A stretch of 26,623 bases of DNA from Spirosoma endbachense. Lineage in GTDB: Bacteria; Bacteroidota; Bacteroidia; Cytophagales; Spirosomataceae. The position numbers and the translations under genes are program-made. Location of the stretch: NCBI RefSeq assembly GCF_010233585.1, contig NZ_CP045997.1, positions 4,181,801 through 4,208,423 on the forward strand, in the 5' to 3' direction. Below, piece by piece: positions 1 to 8,268 of this stretch (its first letter is position 1; every line of letters begins with the position of its first letter). The notes beneath the pieces were generated by a model. It was not told the DNA's origin. It saw nothing but the letters and a program-made list of their open reading frames with translations, and did not search any database.

Positions 1-62
1 CCTTCATAAAGGCCTTTGATGGCTGCCTGTTTAAAGGCTTCAAAATCGAACTCGTTAGTCAT
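1..62 (-). CDS. N-terminus of an IS256-like transposase (partial, runs off the left edge)
   Basis: A minus-strand reading frame starts with ATG at 62 and stays open to the window edge. It begins MTNEFDFEAFK and continues QAAIKGLYEG. From memory this resembles the start of IS256-family (mutator-type, DDE) transposases in Bacteroidota, which open with an acidic FDFE segment and then a K-x-LYEGKPL-like segment. Only about 20 residues are visible, so no catalytic DDE residue can be checked. AGGAG lies about 20 bases upstream of the ATG on the coding strand (plus positions 81-92), and a candidate element end containing CTGTGTCACAG lies near 101-111. The call rests on N-terminal resemblance and the position of that candidate end. 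It could be another protein. Confidence 0.5.
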   Translation of the reverse strand, partial: MTNEFDFEAFKQAAIKGLYE

Positions 63-95
63 GATAGTGAAAGTTAGAGGTTTTACTCCTTTCAT

Positions 96-905
96 TCACC
101 TGTGACACAGTTTAGCGAGCAGTCTCGTACCCTGATTAGTCGGGACAATTTCTCTGCTTGAAGTTTTGCTCATCTTCCATATCAAAAATTCAATGGCTCT
201 TGTCCCATCTGGCGTAAGTTGAGCTTTATTAGCAGGCAGAACAATTATTCCTTTCGTTGTTATATAGGCTCCATACTCTTGGCCTGAGCTGTTCGCTTTA
301 TCGAATAAGAATGTGTAAGCCTTGCACTCTCTCTCATATAGCCTGTAATCTGTTTCTTCATTGTAGCTGTCTCGCCCGACAACTTTGAGTGGAATTTTAT
401 AATTCTGAAAGTCATTTTTGTCATAAAACCATCCGTCTAAGTTCTTACCTAAATCAGGTTTGATATTGTTTAAACTTACGTAATCTCTAAAATCATATGT
501 AAAGTCCCAATTTTCACTAAGGAACTCTATCTCTGCACTAGTTAGATACACGTCTGGGCCAATACGATTTGCCATTTCCCAAGCAAACGCGTCCATTGGA
601 GTAAGATCAATGGGCATCCCATAATCAATCGGTGTTGTTTCATTCGTGGGAATGAATGGATCCCTGATAACTTGTCCACCTCCACCACCACTTGGATTTA
701 CTGCGACCCAACTCGATTCATCATCCCACGGATTTTCTCGAATTGGAGCCCCATTAGGTATTCCATCATCGCAGGTAGCATCAAGTTCAGCAATTTTCAC
801 CCAGAACCCGCCCGTGGATGCGTCCAGAAAGGCGTCGGGTAGACAAGCTTTATTCGCGAATGGATCACAGTGATAACTGCTACTACCACCAGGGTTCTGA
901 GCCAT
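96..905 (-). CDS. Downstream half of an interrupted lipoprotein gene; function unknown
   Basis: A 269-residue frame with no signal peptide or membrane segment. Its N-terminal third is rich in Gly, Ser, Pro and Cys (SSSYHCDPFANKAC, a run of five Gly near residue 75), like a linker. The rest looks globular, with EYGAYITTKGIIVLPANK near residues 208-225. It is exactly in frame with the lipoprotein frame upstream: only the TAA at 930-932 and eight further sense codons separate that frame from this ATG. The codons before the ATG (A-F-Y-Q-L-M) read as natural protein, so this start is probably not the original one. The last residues (L-C-H-R) overlap a candidate insertion-sequence end, so the original C-terminus is probably lost. 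The E-x-G-x-Y-I...G-I-I-V-L-P pattern faintly recalls JAB-like metalloprotease domains, but no HxHP motif is present, so no function is assigned. Confidence 0.55.
   Translation of the reverse strand: MAQNPGGSSSYHCDPFANKACLPDAFLDASTGGFWVKIAELDATCDDGIPNGAPIRENPWDDESSWVAVNPSGGGGGQVIRDPFIPTNETTPIDYGMPIDLTPMDAFAWEMANRIGPDVYLTSAEIEFLSENWDFTYDFRDYVSLNNIKPDLGKNLDGWFYDKNDFQNYKIPLKVVGRDSYNEETDYRLYERECKAYTFLFDKANSSGQEYGAYITTKGIIVLPANKAQLTPDGTRAIEFLIWKMSKTSSREIVPTNQGTRLLAKLCHR
99..112 (-). mobile_element. Candidate terminal inverted repeat of the IS256-like element
   Basis: On the minus strand the sequence AACTGTGTCACAGG lies about 40 bases upstream of the transposase start. IS256-family ends typically carry a TGTGTCA-like core close to the tip, so this is a plausible end of the insertion sequence. 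It coincides with the last codons (L-C-H-R-stop) of the adjacent 269-residue reading frame, which suggests that frame's C-terminus is supplied by the element. The partner repeat and the target-site duplication lie outside the window. Confidence 0.35.
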
Positions 906-929
906 AAGCTGGTAAAAGGCGACCTTGCA

Positions 930-1544
930 TTAATACGAAGACAACCTTGCATTCGCATTTTGATCAGGTGGGGAAAATGTATCGGTTAATTTTCCTATTT
1001 TATAACGCCACCCTATTTTATAATTATCCCCCGCATCATTCATCAGCAGGACTACTCCCGAAAAGGTAGCTTTTTTCACGGCCTGTTTTTTCCGTTGCTC
1101 GTTTCGTTCCGGAATAATGGTGATAGTTACAGACCGTAAATTACCATTCTCATCCTTAGAAATCAGGAGCTTTTGCTGGATTTGATACCCTGCCCGATCA
1201 AAACTAGGGAGCGAATAAAGACTATCTTTCTTAGTAAAGTTTTCATCACTTTGGACACTTACCGGAGCGGTTGAATTATACAGTAACGGGACTGACACCA
1301 CATCAATGCCATTGGCAAGTTTCCCTTGTTGGGCGTACTTCCAGAAGGCTAGCTGGTTTTGCTTTTTAGTCGCCACTCGGGCACGAGCCGTACTGGATGT
1401 TTCATACCAACTCTTTGCTTCATCAATCGTAATGGCTACCGATTTTGCCGGAATTCCTGAACTATCCTCCTGGATGCGACACGAGTACAAGCTAGTTATT
1501 ATAAACACAATAACTAAAAGATAACTTAAACACTTATTAATCAT
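930..1544 (-). CDS. Secreted lipoprotein, N-terminal half of an interrupted gene; function unknown
   Basis: A 204-residue frame starting at ATG 1544, with AGGGA a few bases upstream on the coding strand. Residues 1-22 form a lipoprotein signal peptide: MINK, a hydrophobic core, then the lipobox L-Y-S-C with Cys22 as the lipidated residue. The mature part has a K/R-rich region around 150-160 and ends GWRYKIGKLTDTF...NARLSSY. The stop at 930-932 appears premature because the same frame continues into the 269-residue frame at 905, giving about 480 codons overall. ACCTTGCATT occurs twice, 22 bases apart (922-931 and 944-953), around the stop, suggesting a local duplication or slippage event. I do not recognise the family. 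An outer-membrane or periplasmic location follows from the lipobox. Confidence 0.6.
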   Translation of the reverse strand: MINKCLSYLLVIVFIITSLYSCRIQEDSSGIPAKSVAITIDEAKSWYETSSTARARVATKKQNQLAFWKYAQQGKLANGIDVVSVPLLYNSTAPVSVQSDENFTKKDSLYSLPSFDRAGYQIQQKLLISKDENGNLRSVTITIIPERNEQRKKQAVKKATFSGVVLLMNDAGDNYKIGWRYKIGKLTDTFSPPDQNANARLSSY

Positions 1545-1566
1545 ATTTTCCCTAAAATGGTTTATG

Positions 1567-1578
1567 GTTTTGCAAAAC
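1567..1578. promoter_or_regulatory. 12-bp perfect palindrome upstream of the lipoprotein gene
   Basis: GTTTTGCAAAAC is a perfect 12-base palindrome 23 bases upstream of the lipoprotein start. On the coding strand it overlaps TAGTTTTG, which matches the Bacteroidota -7 consensus TAnnTTTG, but no TTTG is seen at the expected -33 spacing. It may be a regulator site or part of a weak promoter. Confidence 0.2.
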
Positions 1579-1683
1579 TATTGATTGGCCGCATAAGTAT
1601 CTGATTAAATTATTTAAGATATAATATTATATTTAATACTATTTAAATAGTATACTATACAGACTTATTTTGCTGTAGTTTAG

Positions 1684-1707
1684 ACCTACCGTCACACTCG
1701 GGTAGGT
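1684..1707. repeat. Inverted repeat ACCTACC / GGTAGGT
   Basis: ACCTACC (1684-1690) and GGTAGGT (1701-1707) form a 7-bp stem with a 10-base loop, between the lipoprotein gene and the TPR fragment. There is no T-tract, so it is not a convincing terminator. The minus-strand continuation GACACCTACC recurs on the plus strand near 14749-14758, so it may belong to a dispersed intergenic repeat. Confidence 0.3.
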
Positions 1708-1771
1708 GTCGGATGAGCTGGTGGAGTGCTTTTAGTTGGTAGGATACTGTTTGGAGTGTAGGTTCGCGGGT

Positions 1772-2203
1772 ATGCCCGCCCGAGTTGATTCCATTCAAAA
1801 GCTGGACGAATTAGACAATCAACGGCGGATGCGGGGCGAAATGCCTGCCACAAATGGAACCTTTAAAACAACAGTGCGGTCCGGACAAGTATCGTTTGTG
1901 CCGAATCCGAACACCCAGCGTTATGTGTCAGCGTTAAATCAGGCGGCCTGGGACTTTCGGGAGCTAACCCGAGATTCGATTTATTTGCAAAAGGCATTAA
2001 CCTGGTCGAAGCGGTCGCTTGAATATCGGGAAGAGGGTAGTTTGATGGATACCTATGCCCATATCCTTTATTTACTGGGACGCCGGGATGAGGCCATTGA
2101 GTGGCAGGAGAAAGCGGTCAAAAAGGAAAAAGAACGAAACTCACCGATGATTACTACGCTTCAGGAATCGCTCCAGAAAATGAAAAATGGGACCCTGAAA
2201 TAA
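1772..2203 (+). CDS. TPR-containing fragment, probable C-terminal remnant of a thioredoxin/TPR protein
   Basis: The open frame begins after a stop at 1733-1735. The first ATG is at 1772 (143 residues), and a TTG at 1736 would give 155. Residues near the end, YLQKALTWSKRSLEY and TYAHILYLLGRRDEAIEW, have the helix-turn-helix spacing of tetratricopeptide repeats. This kind of tail (NQAAWDF, then ALxWxKRS, then DTYAxLLYxLGRxxEAI) is what I recall at the C-terminus of Bacteroidota thioredoxin-family proteins. The thioredoxin domain with its CxxC and any signal peptide are absent, and there is no good ribosome binding site, so it is probably a 5'-truncated remnant in the damaged patch. A small stand-alone TPR protein is the alternative. 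A strong terminator follows. Confidence 0.5.
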   Translation: MPARVDSIQKLDELDNQRRMRGEMPATNGTFKTTVRSGQVSFVPNPNTQRYVSALNQAAWDFRELTRDSIYLQKALTWSKRSLEYREEGSLMDTYAHILYLLGRRDEAIEWQEKAVKKEKERNSPMITTLQESLQKMKNGTLK

Positions 2204-2227
2204 TGAATTAGCTTTAGGTTGCAACGG

Positions 2228-2254
2228 AAGGCAAGCCGTGTGGCTTGCCTTTTT
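2228..2254 (+). terminator. Intrinsic terminator after the TPR fragment
   Basis: GGCAAGCC (2230-2237), loop GTGT and GGCTTGCC (2242-2249) form a perfect stem extended by flanking AA/TT, followed by a run of five T. It sits about 26 bases after the TPR stop and just before the prmA start, and insulates the two genes. Confidence 0.85.
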
Positions 2255-2269
2255 CATTACCTTAGAGGT

Positions 2270-3112
2270 ATGAATTATATTGAACTTCAACTGCACATTT
2301 CTCCTGATTATTCCGATATCCTCACCGCCGAGTTGGCCGAACTTGGTTTCGAGTCATTTGTTGATACAGATGAGGGTTTGAATGCCTATATCATTGACGC
2401 TGATTTTGATGAAAAGGCCGTACAGGAACTTGTTGCTAAATACACGAATCAAACCGCAATAGCCTACGAAGTCCATTCGTTAGAAAAACGAAACTGGAAC
2501 GCCGAGTGGGAGCGCGATTATGAGCCGATAGAGGTGGCTAACAGTGTCCGGGTCCGGGCGTCCTTTCATCAAGCGGACGCCCGGTTTCGTTACGATATCA
2601 TCATTAATCCGAAGATGTCGTTTGGCACAGGCCACCACGAAACCACGGCCATGATGCTTGAACAGCAACTTGGCCTCGATTTTGCGGAGAAAACAGTACT
2701 TGATGTCGGCAGTGGAACAGGAATCCTGGCAATTCTGGCGGCTAAGATGGGTGCACAAGCCGTGCTGGCTTTTGATATTGAAGACTGGGCGGTTGAAAAT
2801 GCCCGCGAGAATGCTGAACTGAATGATTGCCCACAGGTTTCAGTATTTCAGGGAACAATCGACGATATTAACTCAGGCAGCGAGGGTGAACCCAGCCAGT
2901 ATGATATTGTGCTGGCCAATATCAACCGAAACGTATTACTAGCCGAAATCCCAACCTACACAGATTTATTAAATGAAGACGGATATTTACTGGTAAGCGG
3001 TTTTTATGAACATGATGCGCCAGATATCTTACAAAAAGCGATCGATTCGGGCCTTAAATTCATAAAAAAGATGGCCATCCGGGAGTGGACCTCTCTTTTA
3101 TTCAAGAAATAG
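2270..3112 (+). CDS. prmA: Ribosomal protein L11 methyltransferase PrmA
   Basis: A 280-residue cytoplasmic S-adenosylmethionine-dependent methyltransferase that trimethylates ribosomal protein L11. Visible features are the N-terminal substrate-recognition region (MNYIELQLHIS through about residue 75), the PrmA signature PKMSFGTGHHETT at 114-126, the SAM-binding loop DVGSGTG at 145-151, an acidic residue after the next strand (F-D-I at 168-170), and the active-site segment LANINRNVLL at 215-224. I chose ATG 2270 because AGAGG lies just upstream and the family normally begins with a few residues before this beta strand. The longer frame from 2219 would run through the upstream terminator. Length matches the family. 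It is apparently a single-gene unit. Confidence 0.95.
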   Translation: MNYIELQLHISPDYSDILTAELAELGFESFVDTDEGLNAYIIDADFDEKAVQELVAKYTNQTAIAYEVHSLEKRNWNAEWERDYEPIEVANSVRVRASFHQADARFRYDIIINPKMSFGTGHHETTAMMLEQQLGLDFAEKTVLDVGSGTGILAILAAKMGAQAVLAFDIEDWAVENARENAELNDCPQVSVFQGTIDDINSGSEGEPSQYDIVLANINRNVLLAEIPTYTDLLNEDGYLLVSGFYEHDAPDILQKAIDSGLKFIKKMAIREWTSLLFKK

Positions 3113-3135
3113 AATCCTGGTACAACTAGTCAAGT

Positions 3136-3156
3136 AAACGTTAGATTAACGTTTTT
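3136..3156 (+). terminator. Weak terminator or operator-like dyad after prmA
   Basis: AAACGTTA (3136-3143), GAT and TAACGTTT (3147-3154) form an 8-bp stem followed by TT, 24 bases after the prmA stop and 16 bases before the next ATG. It is AT-rich, so it could equally be a binding site for the next gene. The 13-mer TTAGATTAACGTT inside it also occurs at 17844-17856, upstream of the fucosyltransferase. Confidence 0.4.
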
Positions 3157-3171
3157 CGCAACAGATATATA

Positions 3172-6100
3172 ATGAATCGTATTTACGCTATTCACCCTGG
3201 TAATCTGTTTCATCACAGATTACGCTTGCGCCCCAATTTGCTAAGGTGTTCATTATCAGTACAGGCCAGGGCGATTTTCCTGCTTTGCTTCGCCTTTTCC
3301 ACGGCTTATGGACAGGCAGTTCGGCTCTCCGATAAACCAGATCAGTTTATGGCCGAGGTGCAGAAACTCATGGCAACGGGCGGGGCCGCAGGCGTTAAGG
3401 CTGGAACGGACCTACAATCGTTGTGGTCCGAAAACCGACTGTCGGCCCAGCAACAGGAGCGCGTAATGGTATTAAGCCGGAAGATGAACCAGAAACGGCT
3501 TCAGGCAGCCACTCACTTTGTTCCTTTTTACGGAGCACTTTATCAAGCCAGTGCCAGCCAGCAATCGGCCGGTACACCAGCAAACGTGGATGGTATTTTA
3601 ACAATAGCCGAAAAACTGTTCGATGCCAATGACCCAAAAGCCTTTGCCCGAAGTTTGGAAACGGCCCGTCGTTTCCTTGAACGGCACGAGCTTTACGCGA
3701 GTAATTACAACAAACTCTACGCACAGGGTGGCACCTTCCAGTTTCGTTATATAGATGCTGCTCAACCAGTCTCAACAACGGGCTCCTCAACTCCTTCCGA
3801 TTCTATTGCCGCGGCAAAAGCTGCGGCAGAACGGTCCCGCTTCGATGGCTGGGACACACCGGCCCCATCAGACTCGACTCAACCGCGCCAGTTGGGCGCT
3901 CAGTTTGTGCCACAACGTCGCCCAATTCCGACGGTTACCGGCGCTGTACTTACCCTGAAAGAGGTAACGCTGGCGATTGTTGCCAATGGCGATTCGGCAC
4001 AGTTGACCAATACAGGTGGCGACCTGATGCTTAAAGATGGTATTTGGGTTGGTCAGGGCGGCAAGTTTACCTGGGAGACTGCTGGGCGACCCGATATTTT
4101 TGTGACGCTTAGCGATTACTCGCTCACGACAATGAATCCGCGTCTGTCAGCCGACGATGTGACCCTTACGTACGATAATCGGACGGGGACGCCCGCGAAG
4201 CCCATTAAAGGCGTCTTTGAATATGTTAGCAAGAAGAAAGGTGGGCCGGTTACTTATCCACGCTTTATGTCGTGGCAAAACGATGTGAAGTTACCCGATT
4301 TAGGGCCGGATATTGAGTACCGGGGTGGCCTGGCTTTATCGGGCACACAGATGGTAGGCGCATCGGCTAGTGGTCAGCCCGCTCAATTAACGGTTAAGTA
4401 TAATGGGAAACCAGCCTTCAAAGCCAGCAGTCGTCGATTCGATTTTAGCGCTAACGATACAACAAGCGCCGGGTTTGGTGGTACAACGGGGAGCGCCAAA
4501 TCGCTGATTTCGGCGGGCTCAGCCGCATTTGTAGGCTATGTCGATACCGATTCGATAACCCATCCATCAATAAAGTTCAGATACGACAAAAATCAGCATA
4601 TTGCCTGGCTCGACCGCGAACAGCACACCGACTATGCGCGTGTCCCATATTCCGACTCGTACCATAAGTTCTACATTATACCCGAAGTAGTACGGTGGGA
4701 TTTACCGCGTCGAAAAGTCGATTTTTATCAGGTTGGGGCAAAGCGGGAAGTGCCCGTTCGGTTCGAATCATACGATTATTTTCAGCCGCAACGCTACTCC
4801 GACCTGACGGTTGATTATGGTTTCCATCCACTTCAGATCGTCGCTAATTTCATCGCAACCAAGAAGCAACAGACTTTTTTTGACGATGATATTATACAGT
4901 CTACCAAAGTCAGTCCGGTTGCCCTTCGGGGCGCATTGGGCCGCATGGTATTGGAAGGCTACATCGATCGGGACCCGACATCGGGCCTGATGCGGTTGAG
5001 CCGGAAGGGATACCTTTATGTGCTGGCTTACGTAGGAAAACGGGATTACGATAATTTTCAGGTACAATCGCTGTTTGCATCAAATGACAGCACGAAAAAC
5101 GCGACGATCAACCTCGATGATAAGTTCCTGACGATCCGTGGAGTCGACCGATTTACGCTGTCTGATTCGTTGAAAATATATGGTGTTCCTTCTGACAAAA
5201 CGTTGCGTATCGGCAAAGGGCGAGCCTTTACATTGAACGGTCAGCTTAAGGCAGGAACCCTTCGGTATGCCGGTCGTGATCTGAAATTCGATTACGATAA
5301 GTTCGCGATGAACCTGAATAAAATTGACTCCATTACCTTCTCTTCGCAAAAACTGGCTGCCCAGGGAAAAGAGGGCGAAATTGGGGGTGACATTAAATAT
5401 GAAAACCCCGGAACCGTCTATTTTGGCAGCGCCGATAATAAATCAGGGCGAATTGCGGGCAAAAAAACCACACAACGGCTGGTTATGCCAGAGGGGATGA
5501 CGGTTTATTTTAACCAACCCGCTCGCGGAGACATTCTTTACAACCAGAAAGTTTACTTCAAAATACCAGCGATTGACAATGACAGCTTAGGGAAGGGCGA
5601 TATTTCCTTCGTCGGCACGTTCCATTCCGATGGCATCTTTCCACCCTTTAAGGCCGAACTGAAAACAATGCCCGACAATACGCTGGGCTTTGTTCATAAA
5701 GCACCAGCTACTGGCTATCCAGTTTATAGTTCCAAGAAAGGCGCTGCTCCATCGAACGTAAAATTTACGGGCGAATTAACCATGGATAAAGCCGGATTGC
5801 GCGCCGAAGGTGTTTTGAATCACCTGACCGCCAGCCTGAATACAAAAGGTATCTTATTTATGACGGATTCCTTACTGGCATCGGGCGACAAAGGCGAAAT
5901 TAAGGAAGGACTTGTCGGCAAAGGTTATTTCCCGCAGGTTCAATTAAATAACTATAGCCTGAAATGGTGGCCAAAGGCGGATAGCATGGTCATCACTACC
6001 CAGAAAAATAACTTCAACTTTTACAATGCCACGACCAATCTGGAAGGGGGTTTAGTACTTCGTTCGGCTGGTTTGTTCGGTAAGGGAACATTACGGAGAA

Positions 6101-8226
6101 AAGACTCAGAAGCAATCTCAAAAAATATAAAGTTTAATAAAGAGGGCTTCGTTGCCGACAACGCTCAGTTTAAGATTGTATCGGATAAAGATGCAAACCG
6201 GCCAATTCTTCTGGGCAATGACATCAATGTAGATTTTAATCAGACCAAAGGAATAGTCGGGCTGGCCATCAACGCGACTAAAAACACAAGCATCGACGAT
6301 ACGCTGGCCGGATCGAGTATGGAGTTCCCATTTGCGGCTTACAAAACCAGCATCAACCGGGCCCAATGGAACCTCAATGCGAAAACGATTGCCATGAAGG
6401 GCGATGTTAAAACCTCTACGTTTACGGCTATGGCTGCAGAACAGGAAGGGTTAACGTTTAACGGTTCAGCGGCCCTGTACGACGTTGAGAAAATGATGCT
6501 CAACATCAGTGGCGTTCCTTATGTTACGTCGGCAGATGCACGCATCTATCCTGACAAAGGACTTGTAACCATCCGGCGAAACGGTGAAATGCTGGCGCTG
6601 AAAAACGCGAAACTGGAACTGGATACGGTTACGTTGTTCCACCGGCTCAAAAATGGCAATATCCAGGTTCTTTCGCGGACACGCTTTGCCGGAGACGCTA
6701 CCTATCAGTTTGCAACCGCAAAAGGCGATACAGCGAGTATCAAGATGGGAAGCTTTGAATTAAAAGAAGCGCCAGCCGTTGCTTCTGCTAACCTAACTGC
6801 CGATACAAAGAAACCAGTCAAAGGCAAACGCAATGCCTCACAAAAGCCAGCAACGACCTATTTTACAGTAGCCCGTGCTGACGTTGACGAGGATGATAAT
6901 CTACAGTTAGCTCCCAAAATGCTATTCAAAGGAGCCATTACGATGCAGGCTCCTGAACGGGATTTAGCGCTGGATGGATCGATTAAGCCCGCCCTCAAAA
7001 AACGGCAGGATCTTATTAGCGGCTGGATTCCATTCAAGGAAAAAATAGCAGAACGACTCGAAATAAAGGTTGATAAAAACCTTAAAAATGAAGGCGGACA
7101 GCAACTTGTAGCAGGTATCCATTTCCGGTTGGGCAATGCTGGGCTTTATCCTACGTTCCTGTCACCGAAAGAAGACCCTAAGGATGAAGACCTGTTTTCT
7201 GCAACGGGTATTATGAGCTACGACGAAAAAGATAAAGTGTATCGAATTGTCTCTAAAGGCAGTGACCTGCCAGCGGCCCAACCCGCTCTGGCAGCGGCCT
7301 CTACAGATAGTACCAGCCGTCCGGATAGTGCAGCCGCTTCCGATGATGTTGAGAACGCCTTTACCTTTAACGATGCCCGAGGGTTGATGACCTTCAAGGG
7401 TAAAATGAATCTTCTGAATTCTGGCCCGAACGAGTATCTGCTCACATCCGGATCGGCACGAATCAACATCGACAGTACTCAGTATCGATTGAATACGCTA
7501 TTGGCATTCGCATTCCCTGTACCGGATCAGCTTAACAGTATCATTGCTGATAAGTTAGTTAAGACGAATCAGGAAGAGAAAAACGACGAAGCCGCCGATG
7601 ATGACCTTAACCGACTCTCGGATAAGCTGTTACCCTTAATTGGCCAACCGGCAGTAGATGCTTATCGGGCGAAAGCCCAGAACCAGCACGTACCGCTTAA
7701 CCAGGCATCGCCAAAACTGAACAGCATGCTTGTGCTTGCGAATGCGAATCTACGTTGGTCTGATAAATTCGGCGCCTTCTACAGCACTGGTCAACTCGGC
7801 GTTTCAAACATGTCGGCAACAGACATTAATGCTCAAATGGACGGGTTTGTCGAAATCCGAAAAACGGCCAATGGTGATGAAGCCAGTATTTACCTGGAAT
7901 CATCGCCTGATGTTTGGGTATTTTACGACTATAAGCCAGGCAATACACCAACTTCCATTGGCCAATTAGCGATTATAACATCGGAGCAGGACATCAATGA
8001 TCGGCTACTGGCAGGTTCTAAAAACAGTTCAAAAGCTACCGTTGAAATCGTTCCTGCTACTGCCGACGAAAAAACAGTGTTCGTTGAGCGTTATCTGGAC
8101 CAGTACAAAACGAAAGCGAAACCCGCACCTAAGCCTAAGTTGCAGCCAGGCCAGAAAGTGGTGAAAGACGAGAAGAAAAAAGACGAGAAGAAAAAGGATA
8201 AGGAAGCCGAGAAAGAAGGATTCTAG
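3172..8226 (+). CDS. Very large secreted protein (1684 residues), function unknown
   Basis: The protein has a long basic N-terminal stretch, then a signal-peptide core around residues 33-47 ending AFSTAYGQA, with likely cleavage after the AYG or GQA segment. The body is mostly beta-strand-like, with many alternating polar and hydrophobic stretches, frequent phrases such as FNGSAALYD, GRAFTLNGQL and KFTGELTMDKAGL, and several Ala/Ser/Thr-rich linkers near 200-240 and 1370-1390. This suggests repeated beta domains but no family I can name. The C-terminal ~30 residues are a Lys/Glu tail (KKDEKKKDEKKKDKEAEKEG). No T9SS sorting domain or transmembrane beta-barrel ending is obvious. Large secreted proteins of this type occur in Cytophagales as conserved hypotheticals; I cannot assign a role. 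It has its own terminator. Confidence 0.85.
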   Translation: MNRIYAIHPGNLFHHRLRLRPNLLRCSLSVQARAIFLLCFAFSTAYGQAVRLSDKPDQFMAEVQKLMATGGAAGVKAGTDLQSLWSENRLSAQQQERVMVLSRKMNQKRLQAATHFVPFYGALYQASASQQSAGTPANVDGILTIAEKLFDANDPKAFARSLETARRFLERHELYASNYNKLYAQGGTFQFRYIDAAQPVSTTGSSTPSDSIAAAKAAAERSRFDGWDTPAPSDSTQPRQLGAQFVPQRRPIPTVTGAVLTLKEVTLAIVANGDSAQLTNTGGDLMLKDGIWVGQGGKFTWETAGRPDIFVTLSDYSLTTMNPRLSADDVTLTYDNRTGTPAKPIKGVFEYVSKKKGGPVTYPRFMSWQNDVKLPDLGPDIEYRGGLALSGTQMVGASASGQPAQLTVKYNGKPAFKASSRRFDFSANDTTSAGFGGTTGSAKSLISAGSAAFVGYVDTDSITHPSIKFRYDKNQHIAWLDREQHTDYARVPYSDSYHKFYIIPEVVRWDLPRRKVDFYQVGAKREVPVRFESYDYFQPQRYSDLTVDYGFHPLQIVANFIATKKQQTFFDDDIIQSTKVSPVALRGALGRMVLEGYIDRDPTSGLMRLSRKGYLYVLAYVGKRDYDNFQVQSLFASNDSTKNATINLDDKFLTIRGVDRFTLSDSLKIYGVPSDKTLRIGKGRAFTLNGQLKAGTLRYAGRDLKFDYDKFAMNLNKIDSITFSSQKLAAQGKEGEIGGDIKYENPGTVYFGSADNKSGRIAGKKTTQRLVMPEGMTVYFNQPARGDILYNQKVYFKIPAIDNDSLGKGDISFVGTFHSDGIFPPFKAELKTMPDNTLGFVHKAPATGYPVYSSKKGAAPSNVKFTGELTMDKAGLRAEGVLNHLTASLNTKGILFMTDSLLASGDKGEIKEGLVGKGYFPQVQLNNYSLKWWPKADSMVITTQKNNFNFYNATTNLEGGLVLRSAGLFGKGTLRRKDSEAISKNIKFNKEGFVADNAQFKIVSDKDANRPILLGNDINVDFNQTKGIVGLAINATKNTSIDDTLAGSSMEFPFAAYKTSINRAQWNLNAKTIAMKGDVKTSTFTAMAAEQEGLTFNGSAALYDVEKMMLNISGVPYVTSADARIYPDKGLVTIRRNGEMLALKNAKLELDTVTLFHRLKNGNIQVLSRTRFAGDATYQFATAKGDTASIKMGSFELKEAPAVASANLTADTKKPVKGKRNASQKPATTYFTVARADVDEDDNLQLAPKMLFKGAITMQAPERDLALDGSIKPALKKRQDLISGWIPFKEKIAERLEIKVDKNLKNEGGQQLVAGIHFRLGNAGLYPTFLSPKEDPKDEDLFSATGIMSYDEKDKVYRIVSKGSDLPAAQPALAAASTDSTSRPDSAAASDDVENAFTFNDARGLMTFKGKMNLLNSGPNEYLLTSGSARINIDSTQYRLNTLLAFAFPVPDQLNSIIADKLVKTNQEEKNDEAADDDLNRLSDKLLPLIGQPAVDAYRAKAQNQHVPLNQASPKLNSMLVLANANLRWSDKFGAFYSTGQLGVSNMSATDINAQMDGFVEIRKTANGDEASIYLESSPDVWVFYDYKPGNTPTSIGQLAIITSEQDINDRLLAGSKNSSKATVEIVPATADEKTVFVERYLDQYKTKAKPAPKPKLQPGQKVVKDEKKKDEKKKDKEAEKEGF

Positions 8227-8268
8227 CAGTAAAAAGGGAGCCACGAATAGCTCCCTTTTTATTGCTAG
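8223..8268. terminator. Strong intrinsic terminator after the 1684-residue gene
   Basis: AAAAAGGGAGC (8231-8241) and GCTCCCTTTTT (8250-8260) pair around an 8-base loop, with A- and T-tracts on the two sides. Outer pairing of CTAGCA with TGCTAG lengthens the stem. The symmetric tracts make it potentially bidirectional. Confidence 0.9.

Noticed and set aside
96..905. Polymorphic toxin or JAB-type peptidase call for the 269-residue frame
   Set aside because: Only a faint E-x-G...IIVLP resemblance; the HxHP metal-binding motif is absent, so the call would be guesswork.
2219..2269. N-terminal extension of prmA from the upstream in-frame start
   Set aside because: The extra codons lie inside and around an intrinsic terminator, and ATG 2270 has AGAGG upstream and matches the family start.
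3395..3790. 131-residue minus-strand frame inside the 1684-residue gene
   Set aside because: A shadow of the long plus-strand gene; it has no domain or start signal of its own.
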